Assembly: GCF_900141815.1 (NCBI RefSeq) | Contig: NZ_FQYR01000003.1 | Coordinates: 124,001-188,000 of the forward strand | Length of the DNA stretch: 64,000 nucleotides | Direction of reading: 5' to 3' | Source of the DNA: Rubritalea squalenifaciens DSM 18772 | GTDB lineage: Bacteria; Verrucomicrobiota; Verrucomicrobiia; Verrucomicrobiales; Akkermansiaceae | Part shown: in pieces, positions 32,412 through 41,216 of the stretch | How the letters are laid out: every line of letters starts with the position of its first letter | How positions within the stretch are numbered: the first letter of the stretch is position 1 | Notes under the pieces: model-generated | Databases searched by the model: none | The model's input: only the letters and a program-made list of their open reading frames with translations | What the model was told of the DNA's origin: nothing | Position numbers and translations under genes: made by a program

Positions 32412-33128
32412 CTAGCGTCTGCGTCTGAGGATCAATGCTAGGCCTGATAGACCAAGTAGAGCGGTTGAGCTAGGCTCAGGTACAGCGGTAAGGCCACCAT
32501 TCATCGCGATCAAGTGACCGCTATCCAGGCTGGCTTTGTCTGTGCGGAAGTGCAGGTTGGTGCCTTCTGTGCCAGCGTCAGCCGCGTCCCAGTAGCCATA
32601 CAGTCTGTAAGTGACATTTCCGGTGAGGTTGGACTGATTGATGTCGAAAGTGATGACTCCCAAGTCGCCGGAGCTCGTGCCCTGTTGTATAGTCCCGAGG
32701 GTGGATGCGAAACCATCTACACTTGAGCGCAGCTCGAGTTTGAGGGTGTCAGCTGTATTCAGGTTCGCCGTAGCGATTTCCAGATTGGTGACATCCATAA
32801 GGAAGCCTCCGGCTACAGTGACACTCCATTCGAAGTATTCGCTCTCTGTCTCAGAAACGGCTTGGGTAGTTGTCGTGGTAGCAAAACCTTCGTATTTCAT
32901 GGCGACAGTGTTTCCGGGGCCACCACCTGGGCCGGCTACGAGACCATCGCTCATATCGATGCTGCCGCCGCTTAGACTGGCATCCAGATAAGTCGCTGCC
33001 CAAGGATCATCTCCTGCGGTAGCTGTGTTGTTATCCCAGCCGACCAGTACTGCGGCTTGGCTTGTGCAGAGTAGACATGCAATGGTGCCGGACACCACGC
33101 CAAGGGATTTGAGTTTAGTGTTTATCAT
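32412..33128 (-). CDS. PEP-CTERM exported protein
   Basis: The 238-residue protein has a signal peptide (LGVVSGTIACLLCTSQAAV) and the end VPEPSSTALLGLSGLALIL plus RRRR, a PEP-CTERM sorting signal. The mature part starts VGWDNNTATAGDDPWAATYL and has a beta-sandwich-like composition without cysteines. The gene is divergent from the AraC/XylR-type regulator, and the shared motif lies ~97 bases upstream of its start. Confidence 0.88.
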   Translation of the reverse strand: MINTKLKSLGVVSGTIACLLCTSQAAVLVGWDNNTATAGDDPWAATYLDASLSGGSIDMSDGLVAGPGGGPGNTVAMKYEGFATTTTTQAVSETESEYFEWSVTVAGGFLMDVTNLEIATANLNTADTLKLELRSSVDGFASTLGTIQQGTSSGDLGVITFDINQSNLTGNVTYRLYGYWDAADAGTEGTNLHFRTDKASLDSGHLIAMNGGLTAVPEPSSTALLGLSGLALILRRRR

Positions 33129-33224
33129 GTTTTCTTACGTTTTGATCGAGACTTTGGTCTAAGAGTGATTGGAAGACCTCAGTACTTTCATCCTAAGTCT
33201 GCTGGCTACACTGGATAATACGTT

Positions 33225-33261
33225 AACGTGCATAATTGTGTGAATTATCGTGTACTTTGAG
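33225..33261. promoter_or_regulatory. Shared candidate operator, copy 2
   Basis: AACGTGCATAATTGT, variable middle (GTGAATTATC), then GTGTACTTTGAG, between the divergent PEP-CTERM gene and the AraC-type regulator, whose ATG is 24 bases away. Within it the GTGnAT units repeat in direct orientation about 11 bp apart, as AraC-type regulators prefer. Confidence 0.65.
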
Positions 33262-33284
33262 CTGGGCGTGCTTATGCTTACAAC

Positions 33285-34412
33285 ATGTCTCGAAAGAATG
33301 TCCTTCTATCGCTGCTGTGGTATCACCCCAAGATTCACGAGGGGGTGGCGCACTATGCTGGTGAGCAGCATTGGAACCTTCACTTTCAGCGGGTCTCAGC
33401 AGGTGGGCATATCCCTGCTTCATGGACAGGAGATGGGGTGATTACAGGAGGGCAGTTGGTGGATGATGTCATCCAGAACATTCCGCGGTTGAAAGGGAAG
33501 GTGGTACAGTTGGGGCATGCCTCAAATGAGGATATGAAAGTGCCCAGTGTCTCAGATGATCATGAGGGGGTAGTGGATGCCGCGATTGACTATTTCCTGG
33601 AGAATGGATTTCGCACATTTGCGAGTTTCAGTCCCTTGGCAGACAGTGAGTCGGTGAGGATGAGACATTTTAGGAAGCGAATATCCGAGCTAGGTCATGA
33701 TAGCATCTGCTTGGTTTGCGAGTACGAAGACTGGAGAGAGAGGCATGATTGGCTGGTAGAGGGGGTGAGGGGATTACCCAGCTCAACCGCTGTATTCTGC
33801 CAGAACGATGAATATGCCTCAGAAGTTCTTCAGGCAGCTATGGATGGCGGGGTGCCAGTGCCTAGTCAGATCTCTGTGATGGGAGTGCGGAATGATGCAC
33901 TCATCTGTGAATACCTGAGGCCCAAACTCAGTAGTGTGGATAATAATCTCTTCGGAGTCGGCTACAAAGCCGCATCTTTGTTAGATCAGTTGATGAATGG
34001 GGAAGAGGTGAGTTGCGAACCTCATGTCATTAAACCTTTGGGGGTGGTGGAGCGGGAGAGTACCTCGATGTCTGTGGCTGAGCAGAAAGACCCGGCCTAT
34101 CACCGTGCTATGCTTGAACTTAAGGCGAACTACCTGGATCAAAACTTTAGCTGCAATGCCTTGGCGGATTTGGCAGGAATGAGTCTGAGGAATCTCTATA
34201 AAGTGTTTGAGCGGCATGCGGTGGCTAGCCCGGCCACAGAGATCCAGTTGATGAGATTACGTGAGGCCAAGCGTTTGTTAGAAAAAGGAGGCCTGACGAT
34301 GGAAATCGTGGCCGAACGCTCAGGCTTTGGCAGTGCACGAGCCCTCTATAAAGTCTTTCGCCAGCATGAGGGGATGTCTCCAGGGGAATATCGGAAAAGG
34401 CTGAAGCTTTGA
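33285..34412 (+). CDS. AraC-family regulator with XylR-type sugar-sensing domain
   Basis: The 375-residue product has an N-terminal periplasmic-binding-protein-like ligand domain (residues ~5-265, start MSRKNVLLSLLWYHPKIHEG, with AVFCQNDEYASEVLQAAMD and ISVMGVRNDALICEYLRPKL). A C-terminal AraC double helix-turn-helix follows (NCNALADLAGMSLRNLYKVF-like, then TMEIVAERSGFGSARALYKV and FRQHEGMSPGEYRKRL). This matches the XylR/LacI-like sensor plus AraC output. The motif at 33225 just upstream and its second copy at 30362 make the sulfatase/PEP-CTERM locus a plausible target. The ligand is unknown, probably a sugar. Confidence 0.93.
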   Translation: MSRKNVLLSLLWYHPKIHEGVAHYAGEQHWNLHFQRVSAGGHIPASWTGDGVITGGQLVDDVIQNIPRLKGKVVQLGHASNEDMKVPSVSDDHEGVVDAAIDYFLENGFRTFASFSPLADSESVRMRHFRKRISELGHDSICLVCEYEDWRERHDWLVEGVRGLPSSTAVFCQNDEYASEVLQAAMDGGVPVPSQISVMGVRNDALICEYLRPKLSSVDNNLFGVGYKAASLLDQLMNGEEVSCEPHVIKPLGVVERESTSMSVAEQKDPAYHRAMLELKANYLDQNFSCNALADLAGMSLRNLYKVFERHAVASPATEIQLMRLREAKRLLEKGGLTMEIVAERSGFGSARALYKVFRQHEGMSPGEYRKRLKL

Positions 34413-34423
34413 GAAACCCAGTC

Positions 34424-34804
34424 TTAGGACTTGAGTATTTCTTCGAAGTCGGAGTTCAGTAGATCAAAGAGGTTGCCGTCAGGATCGGCAATGGTGACTT
34501 GCCTGCCGCCCCATGGCTCATCCCGGACTTCTCCGCTGAACTTCACTCCCTGGGATTTGAGTTCAGCATGCAATTGGTCCACATCATCGACATAGATTTG
34601 AAGACCAGTATGAGCGCGGTTGAATGGCTTCGTCCATTCGTAAACATGGATGCCGAATCCGGAGCAGTCGAAGTGAGCGAACCTCGAAAAGTCATCCTTC
34701 CCTTCCTTTACAAGAGGAAGCCCAAGTAGATCACGGTAGAATCTGAGCGAGACTTCAAAATCAGATGCCGGGAATGCGATGAAAGCAGCTTTCTGTAGTT
34801 TCAT
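34424..34804 (-). CDS. VOC-superfamily (glyoxalase/bleomycin-resistance-like) protein
   Basis: The 126-residue product has the paired beta-alpha-beta-beta-beta layout of VOC proteins: AFIAFPASDFEVSLRFYRDL with LGLPLVKEG near the start, and GLQIYVDDVDQLHAELKSQG and VTIADPDGNLFDLLNSD in the second half. Members include lyases, dioxygenases and resistance proteins, and no specific activity can be assigned. It converges on the AraC gene, whose stop is 11 bp away. Confidence 0.88.
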   Translation of the reverse strand: MKLQKAAFIAFPASDFEVSLRFYRDLLGLPLVKEGKDDFSRFAHFDCSGFGIHVYEWTKPFNRAHTGLQIYVDDVDQLHAELKSQGVKFSGEVRDEPWGGRQVTIADPDGNLFDLLNSDFEEILKS

Positions 34805-34816
34805 GAGGAAGGTGTA

Positions 34817-35239
34817 TCAGGTCAGGTTAAACTGGGCTAATGGAATACACTCCAAGGTATCGTTGTTCAATTCAAGAAATCTGATGGAGGTAATAAGAAA
34901 GGACTCTTGAGGAAAAGGGGTGCTATCAATGGAGTGCAGTGCTTCCTGCGACCAAGGGCTCCCAATGGTGCAATGAGGCTTGTAAGGAAATTCAATCGGG
35001 AAAAGGGAGTCGTGGACTCCTTGGATTTTTCATGCAGTGTGTCGAACATGAGCCGGCACCTTGGTTCAAGGTAGGCGAGGGTCGTATTGGGGAACACCTG
35101 CCACTCTTTGAAGCTCACAGATAGCGGGTTTTTCTTAAACGCGTCAGTTAAGCCCCCCCCTGTACTCTATGTCCTGTCGCACATGGTCGATCTAGTCGGT
35201 ATTGATGAGTTAATTTGCAGGAGATTTTATAGGAGTCAT
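34817..35239 (-). pseudogene. Decayed 2H phosphoesterase (2'-5' RNA ligase-like) gene
   Basis: Reading the minus strand from the ATG at 35239 gives a protein recognisable only across frames. There are in-frame stops at the 10th and 16th codons, then IDHVRQDIEYRGG, a frame break at a run of eight Gs (35153-35160), then LTDAFKKNPLSVSFKEWQVF and TTLAYLEPRCRLMFDTLHEK. A second break at an A5 tract (about 35028-35032) leads to DSLFPIEFPYKPHCTIGS and a C-terminal end stopping at 34817. The PHCTIG segment is the second HxT motif of 2H phosphoesterases; the first motif reads NTT instead of HxT. Two stops and two frame breaks make decay more likely than sequencing error, although both breaks are in homopolymers. 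No other gene fits this 521-bp gap. Confidence 0.65.
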
Positions 35240-35325
35240 TTTACTCAAACTAGAATATCTATGAAGAAAGCCATACTACAGCGATGAGTACCCCCGATGG
35301 GGCCTTTGTTGATCCCTTTAGTTTA

Positions 35326-38300
35326 TCACTCCGCATAGTCGACTGAAGCTTCAACGCTGAAGAAGCGAGGAGTGGATTGGAGTGGGAAGGTTAGGCTCAC
35401 CCGTTGGTAGCCATCGCCGAGGTCTTCGGTGGTGGTGTTGGTGGGGAGTTCACCGAGTTCGGTGGGTGTTTGCCAGGTGCTGAGCTCGGTGGAGGTGACG
35501 GGGGTAACGCTGATGCCAGTGCCAGTGGCGATGGGTTCGATGTAGCTGAAGGCGAAGTTGTCGCTCTCTTTCGAGCCTGCGGGCAGACGGCTGCGGTCGA
35601 TGTTGGCGTTGTTAGGATCGCCGAGGCCGAAGGCGTAGTAGAGGATGTTTTTTATCCCATTGTTCGACCAATCGAGGAAGTCATCGGAGCCGTCGACAGC
35701 CATTCCGTAAGTGCTGCGGAATTCATCGAGGGCGGGTTCTTCACGGTTGGTGACGGTGATGAGGAAGGTCTCGATGATACTGGAGCTGTTGTCGGTGATG
35801 CGAATGGCAATCTCGTAGATGTTGTCGCCATCGCTGTCGGTTGGGGCCTCAAAATCTGGTGCGTAACGGAAGCTTAGGACGCCGGTGGTGTAGTTGACCG
35901 TGAAGAGCGAGCTATCGGCACCACCGGCGCCAGTGTAGAAGACGCGACTGCCTTCGGGGTCGCTGGCGGTGATGGTGCCGACGGTGGTCAGACCTTCCTC
36001 AATGCTGGTGCTGCTGAGCTGGATGTCGGTGGGGCTTTCGTTCTCGTCGAGGACAGTGATGGTGAAGTTTTTCTGTATACGCGTTTCGGAGTTTTCGACA
36101 AGGATGGCTATCTCATAGGCCCCATCACGATTGGAGTCGTGCGGATTCTCGAAATCCGGTGCGTTCCGAAAGCTGAGGACACCAGTGTTGCTGTCTAGAG
36201 TGAATAGGTCATTGTCGGCTGTGTAGAAGATTGAATACCTGAGTCCTCCGCCAGATGGATCCTCTGCACTGACGGTGCCGATGGCAGTGGTGTTCTCGAG
36301 AACCTGATTGTAGCTGAGCGTGACGTTCCGTGGGGCCTCCAGCTGGTTGTAGACTTCGATGGTATAGCGCTCGAAGACGTGGCCTTCGTCGCCTGTGATG
36401 CGGATGGTGATCTCGTAGTGGTTGTCGCCATCGCTATCGGCGGGAGATTCGAAATCTGGTGCTGAGATGAAGGAGAGGGCACCAGATTCTTCATCGAGTG
36501 TGAATAGGGAGCGGTCGTCGCCGCCTGCAAGTGTGAAGCGGGGTGTGCCGCCTGCTGGATCAGTGGCGGTGATGGTGCCAATGGCGGTTTTTCCCTCGGC
36601 GACGTAGTCTTTGCTCAGTTCAATGTCCGTAGGACCTTCGGAGCGATCCACCACAGTGATGGCGAAGAGAGCTGAGGTGGTGTTTTCGCCATCGGAGACT
36701 GAAAGAGTCACTAGATAGATGTTGTCGGTATCGGCGTCGCTCGGGTTTTCAAAATCCGCAGCGGTGATGAAACTGAGCGCGCCAGATGAGGGATCAATGG
36801 CGAACCGGGCGGAGTCGCTCCCAGGGGTAATGCTAAAGGTGAGGCCGAAACTTTCTGGATCGGTGGCGCTGAGCGTGCCGATGGAGGTTTCATTCTCGGC
36901 GATGCTTTGATTGCTGAGGGCGAGGTTGACGGGGGCTTCGTCAACATTGGTAACAGCGATGCCGGAGCTGCGGGTGGTGGTGCCGTCCGTATTGGTGACT
37001 GCGACGACTACTTCGTAAGTGTTGTCGGCATCCGCTCCGCCGACATCCCTTGGATCTTCGAAATCTGGGGCCTGAAGGAAGCTTAGAGCGCCGGTGGCGG
37101 GGTCGATCAGGAACAAGGCATTGTCCTCGCTGCCCTCGGGGAGCGAGTAGGTGAGCGTGCCGCCCAGCGGATCATTGGCGATGACCGTTGTGGCGGTGGT
37201 GGTATTCTCGGCGATGGAAGCGGTGAAATCCCTGATGAAAGGAAGATCTGGGACGTTGAGGATGGTGATGGTGAAAATGCGGGCCTCGGAGGCTCCGTAG
37301 TCTGGGAGGTTCTCGTCGTCGATGCCGATGACGGTTACCTTTGCCGTGCCGTGGGCATCGTCCCTGGTCTCAAAGGTGAGCTGACCGCTGGCATCGATCC
37401 ATGGTTGGATCTCGAAGAGGTCGTTGTTGTCGTTGGTGACGTCGTAGCGGACGAAGGATTGGCCTTGGTCATGCGTGTTGAAGTTGGTGGCGAAGTTGTG
37501 AATGCGGGACTTCCCGGAGTCTTCGTAGGCTGTTTGGTTGCCCGCGATCCTGAAGGTGGGTTTGGTCGGCGCGAGCAGGGTGATGGTCTGGCCGACGATG
37601 ACGGAGCTGCCGAACTGGTCGGTGGCGCCGTAGGAGGCTCCGTAGCTGCCAGGGATGCCGCTGAGCATCTGGGTGTTGTAGCCGGGCGTGACCGTCACCG
37701 AATTTCCATAAACATCGGTGGCCGAGAATTCTGGCAGGGCCGCGCTGAAGTCGGCGAGATATTGCGAGTAGGCAATCTCGACCGTGGTGCTCGGGCTGAG
37801 GGTGATCACGGGGGCGGCCAGTGAGGTGTTTTCCGAGCCGGGGAAGCGCTTGCTAGTCATGAGGATGAAGCCCTGCTGGTTGTCGCCGTTGCGGGTGAAG
37901 AGGGCGCGCACGATCGCGCGTGAGTCGACGTAGCTGCCGCCGCCTCCGCCTCCGGCCAGGCTGCTGTTGCCGGTGTGACTGCCCGCGCCGCCGCCGGAGT
38001 ATCCTCCTCCTCCGCCACCACCGGAGCCGTAGATGCCATTGCCGTCGTAGCGGTAGCCGGCCCCTCCGCCTCCGCAGCCGTGGCCACCGTCGGAACCAGT
38101 CTCGATGGGAGCGCCGCCGAAGCCCCCTATGGGGTTCTCAACATCGTTACGGCCGGCATTTCCTTCGACTGTGCCGGTGATGCCATTCAGCCAACCACCA
38201 CCGCCTCCCGCGCCGTCGCTCACTCTGGTGGCGGAGTTGACGTAGCTGCCGCCGGAGGTGCCGTTGTCGCCGCCATTGAGTGAGGAATCATCGCCAGAGA

Positions 38301-38850
38301 TCTCGAGGTTAGCATTGCCCCCGTCCTTGCCGAAATTGGATGAGGCGCCGACTTTTGTGACCGCTGCCGCACCGCCGCCACCTCCGGCGATGATGAGTGG
38401 CTCCCATTGTGCATTTTCCAATGGAGCGCGGTAGAAGACGCCGCTGCCGCCGCCCCCGCCCCCGGCAGCGATCTCGGATTTGTTCTGAGTTTCGCCCTTG
38501 CTGCCGGGGATGAAGCGCAGCTGCCCTCCTGGCCTTAGGGCTCCTTCGTCTGCGGGGTCGATGTTGAAGCTCACCTGGAAATGTGCCCCGCCACCGCCAG
38601 CGCCTGATTTGTCCGGTGTGTCGTTGTTGGTGGCCTTGGCGCGGCCGCCGTCGGCCCCTTGGACGGTGAGGGTGATGCGATCAGGCCAGTCGGTGATGGG
38701 GATGTTGTAGGTCTCCACGACTCCCTCGGTGCGCGAACCTGCCCCGGTCACGGCCACATTGCTCGGTAGGTCGTCCTGGGAGCTATCGAAGGGAAAGGCG
38801 GAGGCAGCGGTTGCGGTCAGCAGCAGGGTGAGAAGTGAGCGGAGTTCCAT
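35326..38850 (-). CDS. Secreted surface protein: glycine-rich region, five cadherin-like repeats, shared C-terminal domain
   Basis: The 1174-residue protein has a signal peptide (RSLLTLLLTATAASAFP). Residues ~35-345 are extremely glycine-rich with strand character (GGGGGGSGVFYRAPL, GGAGYRYDGNGIYGSGGGG), similar to Gly-rich folds of receptor ectodomains. Residues ~535-1035 hold five ~100-residue cadherin-like repeats, each with an ITATDPxGG-like strand, SGALSFxxAPDFE and the Ca-binding type DSDGDNxYEI. The last ~130 residues (DDFLDWSNNGIKNILYYAFG to the end) form the domain shared with the proteins at 41.2 and 47.0 kb. It is divergent from a two-component system whose putative binding repeats lie in the shared intergenic region. 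Confidence 0.9.
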   Translation of the reverse strand: MELRSLLTLLLTATAASAFPFDSSQDDLPSNVAVTGAGSRTEGVVETYNIPITDWPDRITLTVQGADGGRAKATNNDTPDKSGAGGGGAHFQVSFNIDPADEGALRPGGQLRFIPGSKGETQNKSEIAAGGGGGGSGVFYRAPLENAQWEPLIIAGGGGGAAAVTKVGASSNFGKDGGNANLEISGDDSSLNGGDNGTSGGSYVNSATRVSDGAGGGGGWLNGITGTVEGNAGRNDVENPIGGFGGAPIETGSDGGHGCGGGGAGYRYDGNGIYGSGGGGGGGYSGGGAGSHTGNSSLAGGGGGGSYVDSRAIVRALFTRNGDNQQGFILMTSKRFPGSENTSLAAPVITLSPSTTVEIAYSQYLADFSAALPEFSATDVYGNSVTVTPGYNTQMLSGIPGSYGASYGATDQFGSSVIVGQTITLLAPTKPTFRIAGNQTAYEDSGKSRIHNFATNFNTHDQGQSFVRYDVTNDNNDLFEIQPWIDASGQLTFETRDDAHGTAKVTVIGIDDENLPDYGASEARIFTITILNVPDLPFIRDFTASIAENTTTATTVIANDPLGGTLTYSLPEGSEDNALFLIDPATGALSFLQAPDFEDPRDVGGADADNTYEVVVAVTNTDGTTTRSSGIAVTNVDEAPVNLALSNQSIAENETSIGTLSATDPESFGLTFSITPGSDSARFAIDPSSGALSFITAADFENPSDADTDNIYLVTLSVSDGENTTSALFAITVVDRSEGPTDIELSKDYVAEGKTAIGTITATDPAGGTPRFTLAGGDDRSLFTLDEESGALSFISAPDFESPADSDGDNHYEITIRITGDEGHVFERYTIEVYNQLEAPRNVTLSYNQVLENTTAIGTVSAEDPSGGGLRYSIFYTADNDLFTLDSNTGVLSFRNAPDFENPHDSNRDGAYEIAILVENSETRIQKNFTITVLDENESPTDIQLSSTSIEEGLTTVGTITASDPEGSRVFYTGAGGADSSLFTVNYTTGVLSFRYAPDFEAPTDSDGDNIYEIAIRITDNSSSIIETFLITVTNREEPALDEFRSTYGMAVDGSDDFLDWSNNGIKNILYYAFGLGDPNNANIDRSRLPAGSKESDNFAFSYIEPIATGTGISVTPVTSTELSTWQTPTELGELPTNTTTEDLGDGYQRVSLTFPLQSTPRFFSVEASVDYAE
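35359..35469. repeat. Near-identical DNA shared with 41247-41357
   Basis: About 111 bp encoding the end of the shared C-terminal domain match 41247-41357 with roughly seven differences counted by eye. The region around 47074 is a more diverged third copy. The similarity at DNA level suggests recent duplication or gene conversion. Confidence 0.75.
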
Positions 38851-38873
38851 ATTGCCGTTTTAGTCAGTGGAGT

Positions 38874-38891
38874 GTTAAGAAACCGTTAAGA
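38874..38891. promoter_or_regulatory. Direct repeat, possible OmpR-type regulator site
   Basis: GTTAAGA occurs at 38874-38880 and 38885-38891, exactly 11 bp apart. One helical turn between half-sites is the usual spacing for OmpR/PhoB regulators. It lies 24 bases upstream of the leftward surface-protein start. Confidence 0.5.
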
Positions 38892-38929
38892 TTGGGAAAA
38901 TTCTTTAAATTTGCCTTTTTGTACTCGTC

Positions 38930-38945
38930 TTAAGAAAAGATTAAT
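38930..38945. promoter_or_regulatory. Second direct repeat of the same type
   Basis: TTAAG at 38930-38934 and TTAAT at 38941-38945, again 11 bp apart, in front of the response-regulator gene. Confidence 0.4.
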
Positions 38946-38987
38946 CTTCATCTTGCTAGGGTGTTGGGCATGCTGCTGGAGAAGACC

Positions 38988-39647
38988 ATGAAAGTGCTAG
39001 TTATTGAAGATGATGCAGATGTGCGCCAAAGTTTGGTGCAAACCTTGGAGGAGGAACTATTCGTCGTCGATGCAGCGGTGGATGGAGCAGAGGGGCTCTA
39101 TCGGGCGAGTGAGTGGCAATACGATGTGATCGTGCTGGATGTCATGTTGCCTGAGTTGGATGGCTGGAAAGTGATCGAACGCCTGCGTGTAAAGGGGATA
39201 TTAACGCCTGTGCTAATGTTGACAGCGCTGGGCGAGATCAATCATCGTATCCGCGGGCTGGACAGCGGGGCGGATGATTTCCTAAGTAAGCCCTTTGATG
39301 AGCGCGAGCTGGTGGCGCGGCTGTATGCGCTTCACCGGCGGGCGACGGGGCGAGCGGCGCATTGCATCGAGCTGGGCCAAATAGTAGTAAATACGGTGGA
39401 CCAGACGGTTTCCCTGCGGGGCGAGCAAATATCTCTGACAGCTTCGCAATATCGGATTGTGGCGCATTTGGCCACGCGGGCTGGGCAAGTCATTTCGCGT
39501 GAAGAGCTTGCGGAAGCGATCATCAGCGAGGATAATGACCGGCTTTCGAACGTGATAGACGTGCAGATTCATCATATCCGGCGCAAGCTGGGCAAGGATT
39601 TCATCGTGAGCCGACGTGGGCTCGGCTACGTCATACCTGTGGAGTAA
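38988..39647 (+). CDS. OmpR-family response regulator
   Basis: The receiver domain starts MKVLVIEDDADVRQSL with the phosphorylation site D51 in IVLDVMLPELDGW and the conserved lysine in LSKPFDERELVARL. The C-terminal winged helix has SLRGEQISLTASQYRIVAHL and DVQIHHIRRKLGKDFIVSRRGLGY. I placed the start at ATG 38988, which has GGAGA five bases upstream; GTG 38961 and ATG 38970 are in-frame alternatives. The cognate kinase begins 6 bp after the stop. The intergenic direct repeats suggest autoregulation and control of the divergent surface-protein gene. Confidence 0.95.
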   Translation: MKVLVIEDDADVRQSLVQTLEEELFVVDAAVDGAEGLYRASEWQYDVIVLDVMLPELDGWKVIERLRVKGILTPVLMLTALGEINHRIRGLDSGADDFLSKPFDERELVARLYALHRRATGRAAHCIELGQIVVNTVDQTVSLRGEQISLTASQYRIVAHLATRAGQVISREELAEAIISEDNDRLSNVIDVQIHHIRRKLGKDFIVSRRGLGYVIPVE

Positions 39648-39653
39648 GTGTTC

Positions 39654-41195
39654 ATGAAATTGACTTTAAAAGCGAGCATCCAGGTCTGGCACGGACTGAT
39701 TTTGTTCTTGGTATTGCTGGCGCTGGGGCTGGGATTTTATTTTTATGAGAAGGATCACCGGTTGACCCAGTTGGACACGCAGATTGACCAATTCGCGCCG
39801 ATGATTGTCGGGGCCAAGCTGCACGAGGAGCGCTTGCACGAAAGGCGGGGTCCGCGCGGGAGAGTCGGTCGGGAAGGAGGGCCGCCGCCGGCAGCGGAGG
39901 AACCGCTTGATGAGCACGGGGAGGTAGATGGCTGGGTGCGGCGCGAGAGCTTATCCGGTTCGCCGGTGACCGAGCTGGATGGGCCGCAGGCGACTGCACG
40001 AGGATTTGAAATCTTCGAGGAGGTGCTGGTACCGCAGGGTTACTACTATAGAGTGGCGAATTATCGAAATCCGGAGGACGTGCAGGAGTCGTCGAACTTT
40101 CCAGCAGTGGGTTTCCCGGAGGGTCTGGGGGTCGGGTATTTTGTGCGGTTTCGGGAGGTGGATGTGAATGAGTTTCGCGAGCTGTATCATGGGACCTCAC
40201 GGTTCCGAGTGTTGATCGGGCGTGATATGGAAGGGTTTTATAAGGGTTTGAATTTACTTAGGTTGCAGATAGTTGGAGGGGTTGTTGGTGTGTTTTTACT
40301 TGGGACGGGTGTGGGCTGGCTGATGGTCTCACGCTGCCTGAGTCCGCTACGGGAGATCGAACGAGCCTCCTCTGAAATAGCCGACGGCAAGCTCGGAGTC
40401 AGAATTTCGCCGATGGCGATGGGTAGAGTCTCGGAGTTGGGTGAGCTGGCGGAGAATCTGAACGAAACCTTCGGTAAGCTCGAGGGGGCATTTCAGCGGC
40501 AGATCCGCTTCACGGCGGATGCTTCTCACGAGCTGCGAACTCCTCTAACATCGCTAATGGCGCAGCTAGCTTTGGGGTTGAAGCGTGAGCGCAGCGTGAA
40601 GGAATATGACCAGATTCTAACGATCAGTCAGCGTTCAGGTAGGCGAATTCAACGCATCACCGAGCAGCTGATCGAGCTCACGCTTTATGATTCCGGTGCG
40701 GTAGATCTGGATTATGAGATTGTCGAGCTGCGAACCCTCCTGACGGCACTACAAGAGGAGCTAACGCCCTACGTGTTAGAGCAAGAGTGCACACTTAAGG
40801 TCCAACTTGGGGGGGGCGATATCGAATGTGATCCCTTCCGCTTGGAGCAGGTGGTGACGAACCTGATCAATAATGCGATCCAGCACAATGGGGGAGGGAT
40901 TGCCATCCTATTGCGGTGTGAGGTAAGGGAGCAAGAAGCGATCATCGAGGTGAGCGACAACGGCAAAGGAATTCAGCCGGGTAATCTGGATCGTTTGTTC
41001 GACCGTTTTTTCCAAGAGAGCAGTTCCCGCAGCAATGAAGACGGGCGGCAAAATGTGGGGCTAGGGCTCTCGGTTAGCCAAGCCATTGTGCAAGCACACG
41101 GCGGCAGCTTTGAAGTGTGTAGTAAGCCTAGTGTGGAGACGGTATTTCGGGTGATATTACCGGTGGAAAGGATTTTAGGTCGGTGTCGTTCGTAA
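39654..41195 (+). CDS. Membrane sensor histidine kinase
   Basis: From ATG 39654 (GGAG nine bases upstream) the product is 513 residues. A first membrane helix (WHGLILFLVLLALGLGFYFY) is followed by a ~165-residue extracytoplasmic region with a Pro/Gly/Arg-rich stretch, a second helix (VGGVVGVFLLGTGVGWLMV), HAMP, then DHp with phospho-acceptor H292 in ADASHELRTPLTSL. The ATPase domain has NLINNAIQHN, DNGKGI and GLGLSVSQAIV. It pairs with the response regulator 6 bp upstream. It is convergent with the 1691-residue surface-protein gene, whose stop is 21 bp away. Confidence 0.95.
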   Translation: MKLTLKASIQVWHGLILFLVLLALGLGFYFYEKDHRLTQLDTQIDQFAPMIVGAKLHEERLHERRGPRGRVGREGGPPPAAEEPLDEHGEVDGWVRRESLSGSPVTELDGPQATARGFEIFEEVLVPQGYYYRVANYRNPEDVQESSNFPAVGFPEGLGVGYFVRFREVDVNEFRELYHGTSRFRVLIGRDMEGFYKGLNLLRLQIVGGVVGVFLLGTGVGWLMVSRCLSPLREIERASSEIADGKLGVRISPMAMGRVSELGELAENLNETFGKLEGAFQRQIRFTADASHELRTPLTSLMAQLALGLKRERSVKEYDQILTISQRSGRRIQRITEQLIELTLYDSGAVDLDYEIVELRTLLTALQEELTPYVLEQECTLKVQLGGGDIECDPFRLEQVVTNLINNAIQHNGGGIAILLRCEVREQEAIIEVSDNGKGIQPGNLDRLFDRFFQESSSRSNEDGRQNVGLGLSVSQAIVQAHGGSFEVCSKPSVETVFRVILPVERILGRCRS

Positions 41196-41216
41196 ATTGC
41201 TGATAATCAATAGGTG

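Noticed and set aside
34939-35124. Short plus-strand frame in the gap before the surface cluster
   Set aside because: It is antisense to the recognisable 2H phosphoesterase remnant.
38155-38850. Cluster of plus-strand Arg/Ala/Gly-rich frames opposite the Gly-rich surface domain
   Set aside because: They are shadows produced by the GC-rich glycine codons on the minus strand.
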